This document shows positions 23,466 to 29,264 of a DNA stretch of 29,264 nt, one piece after another; position 1 is the first letter of the stretch, and the number at the start of each line of letters is the position of its first letter. The stretch spans positions 1 through 29,264 of the forward strand of contig URQA01000015.1 in NCBI GenBank assembly GCA_900549885.1, in the 5' to 3' direction. This DNA is from an uncultured Eubacteriales bacterium. GTDB lineage: Bacteria; Bacillota; Clostridia; Oscillospirales; Oscillospiraceae. The notes under the pieces are model-generated. The model was not told the DNA's origin. It worked only from the letters and a program-made list of their open reading frames with translations, and did not search any database. The position numbers were made by a program, and so were the translations under genes.

Positions 23466-24157
23466 TTATAGTTCCTCCCTTCCTTGGCGCCCAGGCCCTT
23501 GTTGTGGGCGGGCTTGAAGCCCTCGGGGCCGTAGCTGATGCCGTCGCTCCAGGTGTCATAGGGCTCGGGCATGGCGGGGTAGTTGTCCCACCAGTTGAAG
23601 TTGGGGTCGTGGGTCAGTTCCGCCACGTCGGGGGTGCCGAAGGCCTTGACGATGGGGTCGTGCTCCGGCTCCCAGTAGGGAGTGCCATCGGAGTAGCGCG
23701 CCCCCGCCTCGCCGGACAGGTCATTGGCCTCCACCACGTGCCAGATCTTCCAGCTGTCCCCCTCCTTGACGAAGTCCATGGCCACCTTGCCGGTGACCCA
23801 CATGGCCTTGCCAGGAACGGTCTCCTGGCCGATGCAGTACCACAGGCCCTTGGCGGTCTGACCATCGCCGGCCAGTTCCACCAGGCCGGTGGAGATGGGG
23901 TGCTGGAACAGCACGCCGTCGCCGGTGGCCGCGGCGCCCACATACCACTTACGCACGCTGTCCAGCCCCACGTAGAAGCCGGTGTTGGCGCCGTAGGAGG
24001 CGGTGTCCTTGTGCTGGGCGGTCCACAGCTCGTCCAGCTCTCTCTCCCGCCAGCCGTTGGCCTGATAGTAGACCCGCTTGTTGGCCAGCTTTTTGATCTC
24101 CTCCACGTCCCAGACGCGGGCGATCAGTTCGTCATCGGTATAAGTACGTTTGCTCAT
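23462..24157 (-). CDS. NTF2/SnoaL-like protein, copy S2
   Basis: 231 residues from the ATG at 24155-24157, which sits seven bases after AGGAGG (24165-24170); the frame is open to 24175, but that part contains the ribosome site. Shared blocks are NKRVYYQANGWRE (26-38), LVELAGDGQTAKGLWYC (92-108), AMDFVKEGDSWKIWH (126-140) and MPEPYDTWSDGISYG (196-210). Tyr30-Tyr31-Gln32 replaces the Tyr-Tyr-His of copies S1 and S4. A C-terminal extension rich in Gly/Lys is unique. No signal peptide or membrane segment is present. Fourteen bases separate it from S3. Likely a subunit or sister enzyme of its neighbours; the substrate is unknown. Confidence 0.83.
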   Translation of the reverse strand: MSKRTYTDDELIARVWDVEEIKKLANKRVYYQANGWRERELDELWTAQHKDTASYGANTGFYVGLDSVRKWYVGAAATGDGVLFQHPISTGLVELAGDGQTAKGLWYCIGQETVPGKAMWVTGKVAMDFVKEGDSWKIWHVVEANDLSGEAGARYSDGTPYWEPEHDPIVKAFGTPDVAELTHDPNFNWWDNYPAMPEPYDTWSDGISYGPEGFKPAHNKGLGAKEGRNYK

Positions 24158-24171
24158 CTTCGCGCCTCCTC

Positions 24172-24891
24172 TCAAACACCGTAGCTGAAGGTCTCAGCGA
24201 AGGTGGCATAGGGCTGGGGGATCTCCGGGCAGGGGGTGGTGGGCCGGTCCGCGCTGTACAGGGGGCGGAACTGCTTGCACACCGAGTACTCGGGGTAGTG
24301 GAAGTCCGCCAGGGGGGCGAACTCCGGCAGGTCGGGATAGGGCACCTGGGCCCCGGCCCAGCTCTGGCCGCAGATGCAGTCCACGTCGTTGAGGTACTGC
24401 AGGTGCCAGATCTTCCAGCCGTCCCCCTCCTTGACGAAGTCGGCGGCGAAGTAGCCCCAGGTCCAGTGGGCCACAGGGCCGCTGGTCTCCACGTCGTTAT
24501 AGGCACCCTGGCAGAACCACAGGCCCTTGGCGGTCTGGCCGTCGCCGGCCACCTCGATGACGGGGCAGGCCATGGGCTTGACCTTGAAGGGGCCCACGCC
24601 GTAGATCTCCTCGTCGCTCTTGCCCCCCAGCTCCTTGGGGAAGCGCTTCTGCATGAGCTTGGCCACCAGGGCGTTGCGGTCGTGGCAGGCGTCATAGTAG
24701 GCCTTGACCTTGGCAGCGCCGGTGTAGGCCCCGTCGTTGAACATCAGGGAGACGTCCTCCCGCGCCGACCAGAACAGGCCGTAGATGTCCTGCTCCCGGT
24801 TCAGGATGACGCAGTTGGCGTACTTCCCCATGAGGTTCTTGATGGCGCGCTGAGCCTCCCAACGCTCCACCAGCTGTTCAGTGGTGTACAT
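24172..24891 (-). CDS. NTF2/SnoaL-like protein, copy S3
   Basis: 239 residues from the ATG at 24889-24891, with AAGGAG seven bases upstream (24899-24904); the longer open frame to 25029 runs into a stem-loop array. Shared blocks are MGKYANCVIL (21-30), VIEVAGDGQTAKGLWFC (111-127), AADFVKEGDGWKIWHL (149-164) and IPQPYATFAETFSYGV at the end. Unlike its sisters it lacks the Tyr-Tyr-His/Gln triplet (Asn-Cys-Val there), and it has a CIC pair (172-174) and extra cysteines. This may be a non-catalytic partner or one with a different pocket. The gap of about 160 bases to S4 is filled by hairpins. Confidence 0.83.
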   Translation of the reverse strand: MYTTEQLVERWEAQRAIKNLMGKYANCVILNREQDIYGLFWSAREDVSLMFNDGAYTGAAKVKAYYDACHDRNALVAKLMQKRFPKELGGKSDEEIYGVGPFKVKPMACPVIEVAGDGQTAKGLWFCQGAYNDVETSGPVAHWTWGYFAADFVKEGDGWKIWHLQYLNDVDCICGQSWAGAQVPYPDLPEFAPLADFHYPEYSVCKQFRPLYSADRPTTPCPEIPQPYATFAETFSYGV

Positions 24892-24928
24892 ATATTCTCT
24901 CCTTTCGAAGTTGAGATACATCTTTGTG

Positions 24929-25051
24929 GCAGGGGCGGAGCCCCTGCATATCCAAGGACTGCGCCCTTGGTTTTTGATGACTTTTCGCAGGAGCGAAAAG
25001 TAGGTCGCCGCCAGGCGAGACCTCGCCAAGTCGCAAGGGCACTGCCCTTGC
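24929..25051. repeat. Array of five stem-loops between S4 and S3
   Basis: In 123 bases there are: GCAGGGGC-GGA-GCCCCTGC (24929-24947), CCAAGG-N7-CCTTGG (24952-24970), CTTTTCGC-AGGA-GCGAAAAG (24981-25000), AGG-TCGCC-GCCA-GGCGA-GA-CCT (25002-25023) and GCAAGGGC-ACT-GCCCTTGC (25033-25051). The last abuts the S4 stop codon. No intrinsic terminator exists in the direction of the operon. It resembles REP/BIME-type clusters or a strong processing element. Confidence 0.8.
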
Positions 25052-25777
25052 TCAATAGGAGAACGTCTCGCTGAAGGTCCGGTAGGGCACCGGGGGCCTG
25101 GGCTCCCGGGGGGCCACGGAGTCGCTGGCGTAGGCGTAGTGGAAGGTGGTGGGCCCGTCGGGGATGACGGGCATGCCGTGGGGGGTCACCGTTTCCCCTG
25201 CGGCGGCCTGGGCGTTCCACTCATCGATCATCTCCTGGGTGGTGCCCCGGTCCAGGGGTTCGGCATTTGCCACCGGGTCGTGGTCAAAGTCCGCCCGCCA
25301 CAGGTCGCACACGTGCAGGTGCCACACCCGCCAGCCCTTGTCGGTGTTGATGAAGTCCACGGCGTACTTGCCGCTGTCCCAGGTGAAGGACCGGCCCTCC
25401 TCCGCCCCCTCGTCGTGGAGCATCAGGATGGCCCCGGTGGACATCCACATGCCCTTGGCGGTCTGGTCGTCCTCCGCCACCTCCAGCACCGGGGTGGTGA
25501 TCTGGTGGATCTCCAGCAGGCCGGGGTGGCAGGCCCCGGTATTGCCGGTGAACAGCTCGGTCATGGCGTCGAAGAACTGCAGGGACTTCTCCGGGCCGAA
25601 CACCCCCAGGGGGCCGTACTCGCACCGGGCGTCGGGCAGCCAATAGGCGAACAGCTCCCGGCCGATGCGGCTCATCTCCCCGCCGGTGTGGTAGTACTGA
25701 TAGCGGCCCATCAGGTTCATGATGTCGATCCGGGACTGCTGGCGCGCCAGCTGGCGCTGCATCTCTTCCATGGTCAT
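25052..25777 (-). CDS. NTF2/SnoaL-like protein, copy S4 (first of four)
   Basis: 241 residues; the ATG at 25775-25777 follows AGGAGG with nine bases of spacing. Blocks: MNLMGRYQYYHTGG (20-33) with Tyr28-Tyr29-His30, VLEVAEDDQTAKGMWM (97-112), AVDFINTDKGWRVWHLHVCD (139-158) and the C-terminal PVPYRTFSETFSY. It is the closest to what I know of this SnoaL-like family found beside flavin oxidoreductases in anaerobes. The family fold is a cone-shaped alpha+beta barrel with a buried pocket; BaiE, the bile-acid 7-alpha-dehydratase, has the same fold but is shorter (about 166). It starts 46 bases after the flavoenzyme gene, so is cotranscribed with it. Function: probable lyase or isomerase, by inference. 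Confidence 0.85.
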   Translation of the reverse strand: MTMEEMQRQLARQQSRIDIMNLMGRYQYYHTGGEMSRIGRELFAYWLPDARCEYGPLGVFGPEKSLQFFDAMTELFTGNTGACHPGLLEIHQITTPVLEVAEDDQTAKGMWMSTGAILMLHDEGAEEGRSFTWDSGKYAVDFINTDKGWRVWHLHVCDLWRADFDHDPVANAEPLDRGTTQEMIDEWNAQAAAGETVTPHGMPVIPDGPTTFHYAYASDSVAPREPRPPVPYRTFSETFSY

Positions 25778-25823
25778 AGGTCAAAACCTCCTGATCGTTT
25801 GGGATGGCCTTATCCTATCACAG

Positions 25824-27767
25824 TCACAGCCCCAGGTCCACCACGGCGTTGACCGCGTCCCGGGTGGCCTGGCCGATCTGCCGGGCCCGGAAGGCGTCGC
25901 CTACCACATAGCTCTCCGGCACCAGGGCCATGAGGCGGTCCACCTCGTCCTGGTCGGGGCGCATGCCGGCAGCCATCACCACCGTGTCGGCAGCAAAGGA
26001 CACCTCGCTGCCGTCCGGGGCTGCGGCGGTGACCCAGCCGGCCTGGATTCCGGTGCACCGGTGGCCGGTAGCCACGGTGATGTTGGACTCCGTCTCGATC
26101 TGGTGGAGCAGGTTGATCCGGTGCATCCGGCCGCAGTCGGGGGCCAGCTCCTCCTGCATCTCCAGTATGGTGACCTTGTGCCCCTCCCGGGCCAGGGCCA
26201 CCGCCTCTTCCGAGCCGATGAGGCCGCCGCCCACCACCACCACGTTCTCACCCACGGGGGTGTCCTTCCGGAGGTCCGCGCCGAACACGATGTGGGCCTT
26301 CTCGTCCCGGGGGACGGGGAGCATCCAGGGCTGGGCGCCGATGGCGATGATCAGCGCGTCGGGGCGTACTTCATCCACGATCTCCTGGGTGACGGTGGTG
26401 TTCAGCCGGATGTCGATGGGCAGGGCGGCCACCTTGGCCGCAAGGCTGTCCCGGTAGCGGGCGATGTTCTGCTTAAAGTCGGCGTTGTCCGCGTACTTCA
26501 GCCCGGCCAGCTTGTCCGACTTCTCGCACAGCACCACCTTGTGGCCCCGGCTCACCGCCTCCATGGCCGCCTGGCAGCCCGCCGGACCGCCCCCGGCGAT
26601 GAGCACGGTGCGCTGGTGGTTGGTGGGGATCGGGTGGTAGAAGCTGTCCTCGTTGCCAATGAGGGGGTTGACCGCGCAGTGGAGCACCCGGTTCTTCATC
26701 AGGCCGCTCTGGCACTCGCCGCAGCGCAGGCAGGGGGTGATCTGGTCCGCCTGGCCCCGGAGCAGCTTCTTGGGCAGGAAGGGGTCGGCGATGAGGGCCC
26801 GGCCCATGGCGATGCAGTCCACGCCGCTCTCCGCCAAGAACGCCTCCATTTTGTCCGGCTCGGAGAAGGCGCCCACGGTGCACACCGGGGTACTGACGTG
26901 CTTTTTGATCTCGGCGGCCAGGCCGGAGTTCTCCCCGTGCTTCTGGAAGGCGCCGGGGTGCATGAGCACCGCGGAGTACTCCATCTGCTGGGTGCCGGCG
27001 GACACGTGGATCAGGTCCACCTTGCCATCCAGGGCCTTGGCGATCTCCACGCCGGTCTCGATGCCGTAGCCTCCCGGGCACCGCTCGGACCCGGAGATGC
27101 GCACGTCGATGGGGAAGGACCGGCCCACGGCGGCGCGGACCTTCTCCACCACCAGCAGGGGGAAGCGCATCCGGTTCTCGAAGCTGCCCCCCCAGCGGTC
27201 GGTGCGGTGGTTGGTCAGCTCTGAGATGAACTGGTGGAGCAGCCAGCCGTGGCCCATGTGGATCATCACCATGTCGAAGCCGCAGGCCTTGGCAGTGGCG
27301 GCGGCCTGGCCAAACTTGTCGGCGATGTCATAGATCTGCGCCTCGGTCATCTCCTCCACCGTGTCCCCCCACTCGTCCACGTAGCCGGAGGGGCCGATGG
27401 CGTTCTTCCCGCCGATGAACTCCGGGGAGCACAGAGCACCGCCGTGGTCGATCTCCACCGAGGCGGCGGCCCCGCCGGCGTGGATGGCCTCCGCCATCTG
27501 CACCAGGTAGGGAATCGCTCCGGGATCGTCCAGCCCCACCTGCTGGGGGTGGGAGCGGCCGGTGTCCAGGTCCACGATTACGTCCCCCACCGTCACCAGG
27601 GCGCAGCCGCCGGCGGCCTTGAGGCGGTAGTAGTCGAGGTTGGCCTGGGAGTAGTGCTCCTCCGGGCCCAGCTCCGCCAGGGAAGTAGGGGCCGACAGCA
27701 GCCGGTTCTTCAGCGTCAGCCCCGCCAGGCGCAGGGGCCGGAGCAGGTGTTCATAGGAATGCATCAC
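25824..27767 (-). CDS. FMN/4Fe-4S/FAD oxidoreductase of the old yellow enzyme, 2,4-dienoyl-CoA reductase and BaiCD class
   Basis: A 647-residue NAD(P)H-dependent reductase or dehydrogenase of C=C bonds. The order is an FMN TIM barrel (1-340, SAPTSLAEL near 25, TNHRTDRWGGSFENRMRF 185-202), a 4Fe-4S site with Cys346, Cys349, Cys352 and Cys364 (C-X2-C-X2-C-X11-C), an FAD domain (VLIAGGGPAGCQAA, 388-401) and an NAD(P)H Rossmann unit (VVVVGGGLIGSEEA, 509-522). Length and layout match BaiCD and FadH. Odd: in the family motif H-x-x-(N/H)-G-Y the tyrosine proton donor is Trp175 here (IHMGHGWLL). The start is GTG 27767 or the next ATG. It heads the leftward operon, divergent from a PucR-type regulator. 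The substrate is unknown. Confidence 0.92.
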   Translation of the reverse strand: MMHSYEHLLRPLRLAGLTLKNRLLSAPTSLAELGPEEHYSQANLDYYRLKAAGGCALVTVGDVIVDLDTGRSHPQQVGLDDPGAIPYLVQMAEAIHAGGAAASVEIDHGGALCSPEFIGGKNAIGPSGYVDEWGDTVEEMTEAQIYDIADKFGQAAATAKACGFDMVMIHMGHGWLLHQFISELTNHRTDRWGGSFENRMRFPLLVVEKVRAAVGRSFPIDVRISGSERCPGGYGIETGVEIAKALDGKVDLIHVSAGTQQMEYSAVLMHPGAFQKHGENSGLAAEIKKHVSTPVCTVGAFSEPDKMEAFLAESGVDCIAMGRALIADPFLPKKLLRGQADQITPCLRCGECQSGLMKNRVLHCAVNPLIGNEDSFYHPIPTNHQRTVLIAGGGPAGCQAAMEAVSRGHKVVLCEKSDKLAGLKYADNADFKQNIARYRDSLAAKVAALPIDIRLNTTVTQEIVDEVRPDALIIAIGAQPWMLPVPRDEKAHIVFGADLRKDTPVGENVVVVGGGLIGSEEAVALAREGHKVTILEMQEELAPDCGRMHRINLLHQIETESNITVATGHRCTGIQAGWVTAAAPDGSEVSFAADTVVMAAGMRPDQDEVDRLMALVPESYVVGDAFRARQIGQATRDAVNAVVDLGL

Positions 27768-27871
27768 ATCACACAGCCTTTCTTCTGCAGGTTCTCTGTT
27801 CTTTGTCTATTTTATTGTAACATGGCGAGGGCAGGATTGCACCGTGCGCAGGCCTAAAGTTTCGAGCCTGT

Positions 27872-27890
27872 ATTGTGATTTTTTCACAAT
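27872..27890. promoter_or_regulatory. 19-bp inverted repeat, probable operator in divergent promoter region
   Basis: ATTGTGA (27872-27878), five T, TCACAAT (27884-27890): perfect arms. It sits between the flavoenzyme start (27767) and the regulator start (27990), about 30 bases upstream of the regulator's -35 and 105 from the flavoenzyme start. It resembles a CRP site but has a gap of five instead of six. The adjacent PucR-type protein is the likeliest binder. Confidence 0.6.
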
Positions 27891-27920
27891 TTGCGTTCCT
27901 TATTTTCTCTGGGATTCGGC

Positions 27921-27950
27921 TTGTGCTCCGGGGGCGCCCTCCTATATAAT
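27921..27950 (+). promoter_or_regulatory. Promoter of the PucR-type regulator
   Basis: TTGTGC (27921-27926), 18-base spacer, perfect TATAAT (27945-27950), 39 bases before the GTG start. On the opposite strand the flavoenzyme operon has a TACAAT -10 (27819-27824 on the plus strand as ATTGTA) but no good -35, as expected for an activator-dependent promoter. Confidence 0.65.
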
Positions 27951-27989
27951 GAAACTATAAAAATTCGCTTTAAAGGGAGGGGGATTCTT

Positions 27990-29225
27990 GTGACCAACAC
28001 ACTACGGGAGTCCATTATGGTGGCCGCCATGGAGGGCGACCTGTCCCGGCTTCTGGTCCTGGGACGGGACGGCCTGGGCCGTCCCCTGCTGCTCGGGGGA
28101 GAGACCCTCAACGTTCTGGGCTGGAGCGGCCCTCCCGCCATGCCCAGAAACGCGGTGTGGGAGGACTTTATCCAGGAGGGCTTTGCTCCCAACTTTCAGT
28201 GGTCGGATGATCTGTTTGAGTCCAACAGCCTGGACCTGTCCTACGGATTTTCTGTCTGCCGGGTGCCTCACCCGGAGGATAACTGCGCCGACTGGATCGT
28301 AGATATTGAAATGATTGCCAGTCAGCCGGTCCATCTGATTTTGTCTGGAAAGGGACATCCTGAACTGCCGCCGCCGGACGAAGATCTGCTCAGCCTGGTG
28401 TGCCTGGCCATCCGCACCTGCCTGAACAACCGGGGCGCCACCGAACCCAATGAGCGTTTTTCCTCGGAATATCTGCTTCTCCAGCTCATCCGCCACAAGT
28501 CCTTCGACGAGCCCTTACTACGTTATCGGGCTCAGTCAGTACATATGGAAAGCGAGGGCTTCTTCGCCCTGCTGATGCTGGACCTGGAGGGCTATCATCC
28601 CCAGCGCAATTCTATTGCCACAATACGCAACCTGCTGTCGTCCGTGCTCAATGGCTTTTCGGTGATTGACGGAGAAGTGCTCACCTTTCTAGTGTGTCAT
28701 GACACGGATGGGCAGGAGGAAAAACGTCAGATCTGGCAGCGGGTGGAGGCAATTCTCCGGGATAACGGCCTGTTCGGGATGTTCAGCCGCACCTTTTACC
28801 GGCTGGGAGATTTTCACTACCACTATGTCCACACCCTAGACACGCTCAAGCTGCGCTTTTGCGCCAAGCCAGACCAGTGCCTAATGGCCAGCGACGACCT
28901 GTCCATCTACTTTCTCATCCGCATGATCCGAGAAACGGATGCTCTAGCAATACCTCTGCACCCTATCATCGACCAGCTCCAGCGCTCGGATGAAGTCCGT
29001 AAGACCGCTTATATCGAAACCCTCACCTCCTACCTCACCCACTCTCAAAAGCCCGCCCCCACCTGCGCACAGCTGCATATCCACCGCAATACGCTAGACT
29101 ACCGTCTGCGCCGGATCGAGGAGCTCACCGGGTTGGACTGGGGAGATGGAGACCTGATGTTTCGTCTATATTTCTCCCTGTGCGCCATCCGCTACGATCA
29201 GCTCTCCCGGAGTAGCGGCATGTGA
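27990..29225 (+). CDS. PucR/CdaR-type transcriptional regulator
   Basis: A 411-residue protein from GTG 27990, with AAAGGGAGGGGG just upstream. The C-terminus is the PucR helix-turn-helix: TCAQLHIHRNTLDYRLRRIEELTG, then a leucine/phenylalanine helix. The middle (about 160-330) resembles the degenerate nucleotide-cyclase-like (GGDEF-related) domain of this family, and the N-terminal 150 residues may be a sensor domain without a recognised name. PucR proteins are usually activators of catabolic genes that respond to the pathway substrate. Divergent from the flavoenzyme/NTF2-like operon with an operator-like repeat between them, so it is the probable specific regulator. The frame is open back to 27891, but that part is promoter. 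Confidence 0.88.
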   Translation: MTNTLRESIMVAAMEGDLSRLLVLGRDGLGRPLLLGGETLNVLGWSGPPAMPRNAVWEDFIQEGFAPNFQWSDDLFESNSLDLSYGFSVCRVPHPEDNCADWIVDIEMIASQPVHLILSGKGHPELPPPDEDLLSLVCLAIRTCLNNRGATEPNERFSSEYLLLQLIRHKSFDEPLLRYRAQSVHMESEGFFALLMLDLEGYHPQRNSIATIRNLLSSVLNGFSVIDGEVLTFLVCHDTDGQEEKRQIWQRVEAILRDNGLFGMFSRTFYRLGDFHYHYVHTLDTLKLRFCAKPDQCLMASDDLSIYFLIRMIRETDALAIPLHPIIDQLQRSDEVRKTAYIETLTSYLTHSQKPAPTCAQLHIHRNTLDYRLRRIEELTGLDWGDGDLMFRLYFSLCAIRYDQLSRSSGM

Positions 29226-29249
29226 CAGGCACACAGGCAAAGGGGCCGG

Positions 29250-29264
29250 GACGCTTTCAGCGTC
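29250..29264 (+). terminator. Start of a terminator hairpin, cut by window end
   Basis: GACGCT-TTC-AGCGTC, preceded by GGGGCCGG whose complement would lie beyond base 29264. It lies 25 bases after the regulator stop. The T-tract, if any, is outside the window. Confidence 0.5.

Noticed and set aside
24929..25051. CRISPR-like repeat array
   Set aside because: The stems differ in sequence from each other and there are no regular spacers or cas genes.
25719..27224. 501-codon open frame on the plus strand opposite the flavoenzyme
   Set aside because: His/Gly/Val-rich translation typical of an antisense frame; the opposite strand carries complete FMN, 4Fe-4S and FAD motifs.
27872..27890. Canonical CRP/CAP binding site
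   Set aside because: The half-sites match TGTGA/TCACA but the gap is five bases instead of six, so it is listed as an operator of unknown binder.

Overview
The window looks like chromosomal DNA from a GC-rich, endospore-forming, anaerobic Firmicute. Evidence: a dipicolinate synthase gene, RNase J, strong AGGAGG ribosome sites, ATGA-coupled genes and a Bacillus-type muropeptide operon. Gene style and GC suggest a gut Oscillospiraceae-like bacterium (Flavonifractor/Pseudoflavonifractor group), but that placement is inference, as no rRNA or marker gene is present.

Left part (1-10.9 kb): the end of a dipicolinate synthase A gene and an ECF sigma/anti-sigma pair, both leftward; mutY and a PflX-type radical SAM gene rightward; nicotinate phosphoribosyltransferase (pncB) behind its own promoter and a possible attenuator; then leftward RNase J with an unusually long structured leader, a degenerate phosphohexomutase-like protein whose ribosome site lies inside a 13-bp hairpin, and a WYL-domain regulator with a perfect 28-bp palindrome at its start.

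Middle part (11.0-20.3 kb): one rightward operon for recovery of murein peptides: L-Ala-D/L-Glu epimerase, lipoprotein binding protein, two permeases, two ATPases, LD-carboxypeptidase and an NlpC/P60 gamma-D-glutamyl endopeptidase. It matches the B. subtilis dpp-ykf gene set. Stem-loops fill three of its spacers. It ends at a bidirectional terminator shared with a second ECF sigma/anti-sigma pair on the opposite strand. A NodB polysaccharide deacetylase follows.

Right part (22.7-29.2 kb), the accessory module: four tandem, strongly diverged NTF2/SnoaL-like proteins behind an old-yellow-enzyme-type FMN/4Fe-4S/FAD oxidoreductase, transcribed leftward, with a PucR-type regulator transcribed divergently. 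The parts recall the BaiCD (flavin reductase) plus BaiE (NTF2-fold dehydratase) logic of bile-acid dehydroxylation, but with four NTF2 paralogues and a flavoenzyme whose usual catalytic Tyr position is Trp. It is the best candidate here for an undescribed pathway; the substrate cannot be read from sequence. No tRNA, rRNA, CRISPR array, transposase or integrase was seen.
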